Below, one piece after another: positions 1 to 9,900 of a DNA stretch of 22,220 nt. This DNA is from Zygnema cylindricum (lineage: Eukaryota > Streptophyta > Zygnematophyceae > Zygnematales > Zygnemataceae): positions 45,827 to 68,046 of the forward strand of contig JBBHKE010001169.1 of NCBI GenBank assembly GCA_037447655.1, given 5' to 3'. The position numbers and the translations under genes are program-made. Within the stretch, counting starts at the first letter, position 1, and each line of letters starts with the position of its first letter. The notes under the pieces are model-generated. The model saw only the letters and a list, made by a program, of their open reading frames with translations, was not told where the DNA came from and did not search any database.

Positions 1-80
1 AGTTTTGGTCATCTCCCTCTCCTCTCTCCTCTCTCCTCTCTCTCTCTCTCCCCTCTCTCCCCTCTCTCTCTGCCAAACAG
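1..80 (+). repeat. CT-rich microsatellite ending in an acceptor-like AAACAG
   Basis: Pyrimidine-only CT/CCT repeats run to about position 70, then TGCCAAACAG. On the plus strand this reads as a long polypyrimidine tract and 3' splice site for the coding-looking segment that begins at 81. Confidence 0.5.
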
Positions 81-279
81 ATAGTTGCCTTTGTTAGAGA
101 TTCTGGTGTAGTGCAAATATTCATGGAATACCAGTTTTTAGAACCTGATTTCAAAGGTTTTTTTTGTTTTTCTTGCAGCCTTTTTCTTTTTTTGTTTGTA
201 ATCAGTCTACGAAGACACTTTTACAACTGGTTTTGAGGGCTTGACTGTGGGAAATTGGACCATATCAAAACATTTCAAG
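81..279 (+). CDS. Two internal or 3' exons of an unidentified plus-strand gene
   Basis: I do not recognise this protein. After a CT-rich tract and CAG at 78-80, 81-156 is open and reads IVAFVRDSGVVQIFMEYQ and on to EPDFK. A 49-nt T-rich interval (157-205) runs from GTTTTT to AATCAG. Then 206-279 continues in the phase the first piece leaves (one base plus two, giving Val) as YEDTFTTGFEGLTVGNW and TISKHFK, followed by a GT at 280. Codon choice and residue mix look protein-like, unlike the surrounding DNA. The possible next exon is ambiguous: an acceptor at 437-439 gives a stop after five codons (stop at 455-457), while one at 555-557 opens 55 codons to a stop at 723-725. The 49-nt intron is short for a plant gene, and the start lies outside the window. 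Confidence 0.4.
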
Positions 280-557
280 GTCCTGCTCTCTCTCCTCTCT
301 TTCATCTCTATCACTTCACTTTCTTCATTTGATTTATTCGCTGAAAAGAATTAGTTGTTTGAATTTCACAAAATAGTATAAGTTCATTTATAAGTCTACA
401 TTTTTGCTTGTGATATGGAATACTTGTTTTATTCCTCAGATTCCGTACCTTCCTTAGATCTTCCGATAGTGAAAAATACTTGTTTTTGATAAAAACTCAT
501 TTGGAAGGAAACTTATTTGGAGAAATTAACAGTTGGTGGTTGTTTTTTAATTCTCAG

Positions 558-725
558 GTCTTTGCATTCAGAATGAGTACAGAATCCCAAAGTAGGAGTA
601 AGGAGATTGAGAAGAATCTTAATTCCGGGCAGTTTTTTGAGACAAACTTAATAAAATTGAAGATTGTGGGAGATACAGGAGATAATGTGGAGATACTGGG
701 GATACTGCAGTTAGGGCAACTGTGA
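558..725 (+). CDS. Possible terminal exon of the same unidentified gene
   Basis: TTCTCAG at 551-557 could be a 3' splice site. The frame after it stays open for 55 codons to TGA at 723-725 and matches the phase left by the exon ending at 279. The peptide (start VFAFRMSTESQSRSKEIEK) is not recognisable, and its 3' half comes from purine-rich, partly repetitive DNA (GATACAGGAGAT, GATACTGGGGATACTG). It may equally be 3' UTR or chance. Confidence 0.2.
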   Translation, partial: VFAFRMSTESQSRSKEIEKNLNSGQFFETNLIKLKIVGDTGDNVEILGILQLGQL

Positions 726-841
726 TTATTTTAATAGTTGCTTCTTATTTGTGGATTGACGCAACTTTCTGTTGTAACAGCTTAGGAGGACGATCGGATT
801 CATTTAGTAGGAATATCATGAAGTGCTTAGTATCATAATGT

Positions 842-1168
842 CATGGAAAGGAGAGACATTGGAATGAGGGATAAGGGAAGGAGAGACAATGGAGGGAGAG
901 ACAATGGAGGGAGAGACAATGGAAGGAGAGACAATGGAGGGAGAGACAATGGAAGGAGAGACAATGGAGTGAGAGACAATGGAAGGAGAGACAATTGAGG
1001 GAGAGACAATGGAAGGAGAGACGTCGAAAGGAGAGACACAGGAAGGGGAGAGTTCAGAAGGAGAGACAATGAAAGGGGAGAGGCGTCAGAAGGAGAAACG
1101 TTAAAAGAAAGAGACATCTGAAGGAGAGTGATCAGAATGCAAAGGAGAATTGTTAAAAGGAGAGACTG
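842..1168. repeat. 15-bp minisatellite, GGAGAGACAATGGAR consensus
   Basis: About twenty tandem 15-bp units are visible. They are near-identical at 880-1020 (GGAGGGAGAGACAAT alternating with GGAAGGAGAGACAAT) and degenerate towards 1168. Because the unit is a multiple of three, the opposite strand stays open as a Leu/Ser/Pro pentapeptide repeat. I treat that reading frame as a by-product. Confidence 0.85.
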
Positions 1169-1177
1169 TGACATCAC

Positions 1178-1398
1178 TACACTGTGAATCCTTATTAGTG
1201 TTAATATCACTCAATCAGTGCTGGTTTATTTTTGCCCTCTGACCACAAAATAGCGTTAATAATGCCCATTTTTTATTCTCAACGCTAATTCTTTAAGCAG
1301 TTCAATAAAAGTCATTGAGAATTGAATCAATAAGCAAAAAAAGAAATCCACTCGAAAACCAATAATAATTTATTGACTCTAATAAGGATTCATGGTTT
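1178..1398. mobile_element. Short MITE-like element with facing CTAATAAGGATTC ends
   Basis: The left end after TA is CACTGTGAATCCTTATTAGT. The right end (about 1373-1396) is the diverged reverse complement, CTCTAATAAGGATTCATGGT. The core GAATCCTTATTAG is inverted exactly. The roughly 220-bp interior has no coding. The ends belong to the same terminal family (CTAATAnnGATTC..GGTG) as the elements at 14155 and 15897. A second partial copy (ACTCTAATAAGG) follows at about 1433-1480. Confidence 0.5.
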
Positions 1399-1998
1399 GC
1401 CATTTTGAGACAGTTCGTTAATAATTTTTTAACTCTAATAAGGTTTTTTAGGGTTTACCGTGTTGTGACATTTCGATGGTTTCGAGGTTTTTCTTTTTTT
1501 CAATTAAGAGTCGTAGTTGATTTCAAGCATTTTTGTAGAGGGGTTTTTAGGGAATAAATGAACCATCCTTTTTGCGGTATCTAGAGATCTCTTTTCTTTC
1601 TCTCTTTTTTTTTTTTTTTTTTTTTCTTTTTTTGGTGGAGCCTCTCTCCTCAGAGATCCTCAATGTGCTTTGTTATTTAATATGGCACTTTTGCGGATGT
1701 CAGAAGACAGTCGGGCAGGTAAAAAAGTTTCAGGAAGATTATTTCTAGTTTTTTTTTTCTAGTTTCTTATTTAGGTTTTTTGGTATTTGTGGCTATCATG
1801 GCCTCTCCGTATTGCAAGAGTTGAAGGACACACAAGAATATTTGTGGATATGTGTACTTGTTTTTGATAGATTCACTTCTGTTTTTGATTAGATTCACTT
1901 TTTTTGATAGATTCAATTCTTCTTGTGATAAATTCACTTCTGTTTTTGATAAATTTACTTTTTTGTTTTTCATAAAATCACTTCTCTAACCTACCACG
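1399..1998. other. Non-coding AT-rich stretch with poly-T and a GATAGATTCACTT repeat
   Basis: No gene seen. It holds a T-run at about 1608-1625. At 1855-1985 an irregular tandem repeat of about 30 bp has core TTTTTGATAGATTCACTTCT in five or so diverged copies. Confidence 0.5.
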
Positions 1999-2158
1999 AG
2001 GGGGGAAGGGAGGGGGGGAGGGTGAGGGGAGGGGGGGGGGAGGGAAGGGGGGGGGGGGGGGAGGGAGGGAAGGGGGGGAAGGGGGGGGGAGGGAGGGGGG
2101 GGGAGGGAGGGGGGGATATTGAGGGAGAGGAGAAGGGGGAGGAAGAGGGGGAGGGCGA
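1999..2158. repeat. Extreme G-run tract (G-quadruplex prone)
   Basis: About 160 bases are almost purely G with scattered A, including runs of 9 to 13 G. On the plus strand there are many G3+ runs with one- to two-base spacers, the standard pattern for stacked G-quadruplexes. It encodes nothing credible. The Pro/Ser-rich frames on the other strand are composition artefacts. Confidence 0.8.
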
Positions 2159-2164
2159 GAGCTC

Positions 2165-3440
2165 GCTGATACAATGACGTATCATTGACGTTATGTCTCT
2201 TTATACAATGACGTTATGTTTGTTTGCAGTGCATTTATAAGAAACTCGGATGTCAATTTAGACAAATTGAAATATAATGAATTCTATTTTTATTTCCGTT
2301 TTAAGTCGAAATTCAGTCATTTTATATTTTCTTTAAAAGGTTTAAATGTGAAGGTTATCATTTTTAAATAGGTGTTGACATGTAAATTTTATGATGTCAT
2401 TTATCCATTTTACAAGTGTACCTTTCATTTTTTGAAATTGAATGGTTCTTGAAATCAATTTTTTTTTTTTTTTTTTAAATTGATAAATACAAATTTTGAA
2501 TGTCATTTCACATTTTTTTGTTTTTTTATATCGTTTCCATTTTATTGAATTTTCTAAATAAGCAATCATAAAAAACATCAATATTATATAAATAAAATTT
2601 TAATAAATAATGTAATATAATCTGTTGACTTGAAAACTGGACATCGTCCTTTCATTTCATTTGTATTCCTTCCCATTATAATGGAATCTACTTGCTGAAT
2701 GTCTATCTAATTTATGCCTTGCTACATGTGAATGCCCTTACTCTTCCCACCTTTATCTCTGTCTATTTCTACCTCTCTGACTTATCAAGTTCGTCGCTTC
2801 TGCGAATCTTGTTAATCTGATCCGGTGCACGTGGTCCTAGGAATCTTCCTAGTTACTCGAAATGTCTGATCAAGGTCAACATTTTGATCTACTACATAAA
2901 AAATCGCTATAAGAATCAACCACTCTAATTTGAATGATTGTGTTTTAGACCCAAATTTGATAACACAATTTTAAATGGCCCATAATGAGTCACGTGGCAG
3001 TACGTAATTTAGTATGGTTTATCCTAACAAAGTCTAACGCTAATTATTCACTAACTCTAATAACCATGGGTGGTGTCAGCATCGTATTTTCATGAAAGGC
3101 TCTTAACGAGGTCAACAAAAGAAAGGTTATTTGACAACCATTGTCTTTTCCCCACTTTATCATTTCCCCTCTCACTTTTTAGCCATATCAACCCACGCAA
3201 AATCAATATCGAATTGTGTTTAATCGTTTTGTTTATAGCCTCCCGCATAGCATATATTAAAATATTAAAAATAAGTACTTGTATATTGTTTTAGACTGTA
3301 TCTACGTATTTATAATTTTATGCACCTATTTTGTAATATTTATGAAAATTGCACGATGGTAAACCGTTTGAGTACATGAAAAAAAAGAAAAAAACAAAAG
3401 GATTTTGGGTCGGAAAAATACTCACTTGAACTAGAGTGAT
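2165..3440. other. Gene-free AT-rich intergenic region
   Basis: No coding exon is recognisable. Visible items are short repeats of ATACAATGACGT at 2168-2215, an A/T-rich block at 2450-2620, G-box palindromes CACGTG at 2828-2833 and 2991-2996 (the latter within ACGTGGC), and a MITE-end-like motif CTCTAATAACCATGGGTGGT at about 3054-3073. Confidence 0.4.
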
Positions 3441-3480
3441 TAACTCTAACAAGTAACAACAATGGGTTGTTGTTTTTTTG

Positions 3481-3658
3481 CGCCACTTAAAACACCTTTT
3501 CTATGTGCACACATGTTGGGTCGTTAATCTGGACGGTCGCGATTGACAGGCAAGGTTCTCACCTTTTTTTTGTCGTTCTCCAATTAAAATCGGACGGGTG
3601 TGCACGGAGAAGAGGTGTTCTAAGTGTGAAAAAGAAACACTAATAGCGTGACTCAGTG
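3481..3658 (-). mobile_element. Foldback MITE copy, same family as 15897-16090
   Basis: The left arm (3481-3512) CGCCACTTAAAACACCTTTT.. and the right arm (3599-3630) ..GAAGAGGTGTTCTAAGTGTG are inverted repeats with few mismatches. Beyond the right arm, CACTAATAGCGTGACTCAGTG ends against TA at 3659. Its reverse complement aligns with 15897-16090 through CTATTAG, the arm, GTCCGATTTT and CGACCGTCC. The left terminus beyond 3481 is not clear. Confidence 0.6.
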
Positions 3659-4260
3659 TACTGTACACTCCCAATCGCTATTGGAGTTGATTACTCTAAT
3701 TCGAGTTTGTTTTTGTGTGCATACTTAACTGTCATGTATTACTGCAGTTAAATTCAATGAAGTTTTTAACGTTAATAATTCATTTAACTTAATTGCGGTG
3801 GTCGGTGGACAGTATCCGTAACACTAAATACCACTCTGAATGGTGACAGTTGTCTCCACGTGATATTGATTTTCATACGTGTCGAGTATTGACCTCGTCT
3901 TGTCCAGTTGGCATTCACATCCAGAGTTTTTGAAACACTATATGCTCACTAGCCATACTATATGCGTCTGATACTAAAAATATACGCGTAAAGACGTAAA
4001 GTACAGTAAAACTGCATATAGCGTTCCCGTTTTTTTCGCACATTATACTTCTGTTCACATATCACGTGGCAGCATTTAATGCGCCGGTTGTCAACCGCCG
4101 CGTCAAACTCTCGAACTCTCCGGAAGACCCCAAATCCAAAGTAGATATTTGTGACGTTTGTGTCACGATACCGCCCGATTCTTCTTGCCGTACAGCTTCT
4201 TCAGCACGGAATCATTGTTAGCCCTCCGATGAGAGTTTTGATCAACGGCCATTGTGCATT
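3659..4260. other. Upstream region of the polyubiquitin gene
   Basis: No coding sequence seen. CACTCCCAATCGCTATTGGA at 3666-3685 looks like the left terminus of another member of the CTAATA-ended MITE family. Closer to the gene are a CACGTG at 3857 and an ACGTGGC at 4064. Confidence 0.4.
4063..4069 (+). promoter_or_regulatory. G-box / ABRE-like CACGTGGC
   Basis: CACGTGGC lies about 200 bp before the TATA box of the polyubiquitin gene. In plants the ACGTGGC core is the binding site type for bZIP (ABF/GBF) factors. The same ten bases, CACGTGGCAG, also occur at 2991. Binding here is inferred from the motif only. Confidence 0.35.
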
Positions 4261-4269
4261 TCACTTCAT

Positions 4270-4277
4270 TATAAATA
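4270..4277 (+). promoter_or_regulatory. TATA box of the polyubiquitin gene
   Basis: TATAAATA lies 155 bp before the ATG at 4425 and is the only good TATA element near it. A transcription start near 4300 would follow. GTGAGT at 4312 and a T/C-rich tract ending in CTAAGCAG at 4419 could bound a 108-nt leader intron, as is common in plant polyubiquitin genes. That would leave a first exon of only about a dozen bases, so the intron is tentative. Confidence 0.5.
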
Positions 4278-4415
4278 TGGCAGCAAACTCCTAGACTTGC
4301 ATTATGTCTTTGTGAGTTCCCTTTCTTAGAATATTGTATCACAACATTGCTTCTCTCTTCCACTAGGCGTATTCTCTGATTACAGTTTTTCCTTTGATTC
4401 TTCCTCTATTTCTAA

Positions 4416-5342
<927 letters not shown>

Positions 5343-6960
5343 TTTACTGACTTCTCTCTGTGATTTGGGGTTAGCTTTTGGGCGAAAGTTTGGAATTGTG
5401 AAAGATGGAGAGCTGAAGGCAATTTCTGTTAATATGTTTATAGTGGAAAGCAATTATTGAAAGTTCACATGTTCAGAGTTAGTATGTTCACCGGAATGTT
5501 TTCAAATTTGTTCTTTATTCATTACTCAATTTCAATGTTGTGACGTCCATCTGTTTTCCAACGTGATGTACAAATTGTTGCTTTGAGCAATTGTGAGGTG
5601 CATTTGATTGCTAGTAGTGTTTTTTCATGGTATCATGTTGCGGCTATTTTTACCTTCATCTAATTTGCTGGTGTGATGTGCAAGTTTGTGTCTAAGGTGA
5701 GCATTTGTGAGTGTCTTGGTTTGTTATTAATACTTTTTCTCCATAATTTTTCTTGTTAATTTCTCTATAATTGGGATGGATGAAAGGAAGAAAATCTTTC
5801 TTCATGTCCGTGTGTGGAAGGATGAAATCATGGAATTAGAACATAGTTGAGTTTCATTTAATGATAAAGGAATTTCCATTTATAAAGGATGATATGAAAT
5901 AGATGTCCGAAATTACTTGTTGATAAAAGAACTGTATTGTGACAGTTATCAAACGTAGATTTTATTTTTAAATACAGCAGTGCAGAATTTAAGGAAGAAA
6001 GAGACAGGTCAGTGGGGAAGGATTTTGGAAGTAGTTTAAATAACTGTCTGGGAGAAAAAAATTATCAGGAGATATTCTAGAATGATGAAGTTTGTTCGTG
6101 AAACCCCCGTTGACCGAGGTGCCACGGAAGATATACTTCTCAAGTAAATATTACTTCATAGATAAAAAAAAAAAAATGTGACGAAGAAATAGGCTGTTTA
6201 TGGTGAATGGTGCCATTAATGTTTTTGCCGTTTTTTGAGTGTGTAGTTTTTAAGTTTACATTAAAGGTTATACAGTAAACAGCTTAACTGCAAAAAAAAC
6301 GAAATGGCCATGACTGTGTACCAAACTTGGGTCAATCAGTGTGTCTCTTCCACCTCCATGGATAGGATAGAAGTAAAACTAGAAGCCCCGTTGGTGTAGA
6401 AGTTCCTATGGCATTAACAGAATAACTATCGTTACTCTCTTTGAACAAAGTGATAATAATGACAAAAGTCAACGGCAGTCGTCTACCCATAACGTTGACA
6501 ATGCTCACAATAATGCTCATATTGCTGCAACATACTGACACCTTTCTGATACTAGTGATATATGCTGTAATAGTTTAAACGCAGATCTTGTTATTTTGGT
6601 GAGCAATATGGTCTTTGTCGTCAACAGATTCACTGTTTTCTTGCCATTAACTTATGGTTAATGTCCATCTATTTGTAAGAACCAGAAACATGCGTTGCTA
6701 AGAAATGAAACAGGGATTTTGAAAATGCGACATGGAAATATAATTTCAGTAATTCAACTGACGCCGCCGCAACTGATATTGTAAACAATAAAATGTTCAA
6801 AGGTCAAAACACCTCTCTATGGTCATACCCAAAATACTCGCGAATACCATGTGAAACACTCCACCAAAATGGAGGAAAACATAATCAATTTCAATTCATA
6901 TAAGATAATACATTGATGTAGTTTACTTAAGAAAAGTACACGCAATTCCTATATCTTTCT
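5343..6960. other. Intergenic region between convergent polyubiquitin and SDF2 genes
   Basis: This carries the 3' UTRs of both flanking genes and no other gene that I can see. TGTG/ATTGTGAG-rich sequence just after the ubiquitin stop includes two loosely similar blocks (GTGATGTACAAATTG at about 5563 and GTGATGTGCAAGTTTG at about 5673). Poly-A sites cannot be fixed by eye. Confidence 0.4.
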
Positions 6961-9900
6961 CTATGACTCTCGGACGGGGAAATACACCCCCTCTGTAGCA
7001 ACCCATAGATTATCGTTCGATTTCTGCTGGACTCCACAAATCTGGATACAAAAAAACAAAAAAAAAACAGGATAAACAAAAAAAACAAAACAACCAAAAG
7101 AAAAAGAGAATGAACTTGGTTAAAAAATAAAGGGCTCAGTCGAACCACCAACCTCCCGTATTTCGTAAAAAACCTAAAATTGGACTACTCCCTTCTTCCC
7201 AATTCCATCTCTCCCTGTCTCTCTAGCCCTCAATAGGAGAACTTATACCAAAGTTGCACATCTGGCTTCTCATTGTAGAGAGCAATATTGAAACAAATCT
7301 AAAATATAAATCTACATCATGAAATCAACATGTTTTACACACTAACTTTCTTGATATAAACTACATTTGTGAATTATATTAGCAATACGAAATACATAAC
7401 TTGAACCTTTTTTTACTTGTGTTATCAAATCTAATTTACATGTTTTCGAGCTGCTTAAAGTAGGGACAAGAAAAACGCTATTTTACATTGATGGGCCATG
7501 AAAAAAGATGCACCAAAATACTGTTATTAACCCTAATAGCAATTCACGCTGTAATAGACTGGATTGGTACTCTACCGGAAGCTTCTGAGAAAAAAAGAAA
7601 TTGACATCTTCAATCATAGCATAATTTTACTAAAGATTTGGGGTTTTCAAGACTAATACTAAACTGAGAAAAAAAAGGACATTCACATGAACCAGGATGC
7701 TGATAATCCACACAATTATGTGTTAAAGAGTACCACGGTTAACATCATGTGAAAGTCAAAAATGAAATATTGCAAAAAAAAAAAAAAAAACCAATAAGGA
7801 TCTTCCGGAACCTAATGCATTGTGTATTGAGTCCTAAAGTTAACATAATGTGCATGTATCAAAAAATAAACTATGGAAAAATTGCCAAAATTCAACTAAT
7901 GAGGATGTTTCCAAACCTATCACACGAAGCGGTCACACATTCAGAATATTAAAAAACTCGCAAAATTTCAAGGAAAAAAACCATCCATTTTGTTTTCCAG
8001 AAAGAGATTATCAAGGTTAGATAGGTAGTAATTTAGAAACAATAAAAATACGGATGCCAAAATAGAATGACCTGACTTTGCACGGATTCCTATCCACTCA
8101 GGTTATAGTTTGTAATGAACATGGTCCACACCAAATACAGTGAGGATCATAAAAATTCGGTATGAACACTTAGTATGGTTTAGACCCATTCCGCTATACA
8201 GCGTTATTCAAAAAATAAGATTTTGCTTATCTTATTAGTTATTCTCAAATGATTCTTACCTCATATTGCCCAGCAATAGGTCGCCCATACTTCTTATCAT
8301 GGCTGTGGAGGAAACCATGAGTATCGACGTGCTTCAAACGAAATTTCTGATCTCGGAGCCACACACCGCCTTTCTCAATCTCTACCCTGAAAACGGAAAG
8401 AAAAAAAGAGGGAAAAGAAAAGAAAAGAAAAAAAGGAAAAAAGTGGAGGGGAGAGAGAACGTTTTAGGAAGACGTTCCATAATTTGAACCAATTTAAGTC
8501 CCAAGACATGAGAACAAAAGTTCACAGCCAGACGAGTATTATTTTTAGCACATGATAAAACCGTAAACAGATAATCCTTTTTTGAATATAAAGTCTATAC
8601 CATAGCAACAGGTTAAAATCTCATTTGGCTCCTCTTAAAAAAATCACAAAGAAGTGAAAAATAATAAATCTCTATTTTGGCTTCTGTTAAAATGTGAATT
8701 TGCAATAATAACAAGTAATGAATTCTTTCTTGATTTTTACAATTCACTCCTCGACAGTACTGCAAATAATTTACTCGATATGAATAAATTAATTACCAAA
8801 TCTTGCTGTAGAAGAACCCACGTCAACAACTTTTTAAAAATAAATGGCAAATGAGAGACTACATATTTACGTGTCAGTTCTTCAACAAGTTTAGAATGCA
8901 TCATGGTGTGTGTTGGACTTGAAAATCATTCACCCAAAAAATCATCAAAAGATTTAATACATACACAGATGTTAAGGGTTCTGGTATGTCTCTGAAGATA
9001 GTTTGAGACTAGGTTTGTGCTTAAAAATGATGTGGAGGGGCACACTGTCAGTTTAAGACATTCAAAGAGATCTATTTTCATTTTAAAATCTTTAAAACAT
9101 TATGCATTACTGACATTCAAAGTTTTATAATCTCGCATCAAAATCTTCAAAAAACTATGTAACATCAGCACTGAAATATTTTTAAACTTGTTTCCAAATC
9201 TTCAACATATCAGGTCGTATGAACATTCAAAGATTTATAATCCCATTCCAAAACCTTCGAAACGTTAAGTCGCATTTCAACATCTTCGAAATGTTATGTA
9301 TTATGTATTATGGACATTGAAAGATGTGTTTCAAAACATGGTTTATATTATGCAATATAAATTATTATTGAACAGTTGAATAGGAAACTCACGTCCAGTG
9401 GTCTCCGGTGTCGGACTGATCATTTGATCCAAATCCGCTCACCTAAACACGAAGAAACAAACAAAAAACATGCACCTAACATTAAATAATAAAAAAAAAC
9501 CTCTCAAAAACAAAAACAAAGGATGAAACAAACTTTATTGCAAAAATCAGACAAGAAACAAACATATTAAACCACAAGAATTTCCAAGTCAACCAAAAAA
9601 CATAACAGAAAAAGCTGAAAGAATGTCCTTTGACTTTAGCAAAAACCTCAAACCAGAAAAAATAAATAAAAAACAGTGAAACAAGGGAGAAAAATCGGAC
9701 CTCAAAATTGTTTGAGATTGGGGACGCATGCATATGAGAATGAAGCCATTTTTTTGTCTGCATATGCTGAAGTCTGATAGTTCCTCCACTGGTAATCTTC
9801 AGTCCCTGTCTACATGTTACCCCATGTGCACACTTGACAACCTGCAAATACGCATCAGTTTCTGATGTGAGAAACGGAAACTGATAATGAGAGACAAAAA

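Noticed and set aside
833-1210. 125-codon minus-strand frame with Leu-Ser-Leu-Pro repeats
   Set aside because: It is the read-through of the 15-bp minisatellite, whose unit keeps any frame open. No homology pattern or splice context.
1986-2185. Two overlapping Pro/Ser/Leu-rich minus-strand frames
   Set aside because: Product of the G-run tract. Two overlapping frames of the same composition indicate an artefact.
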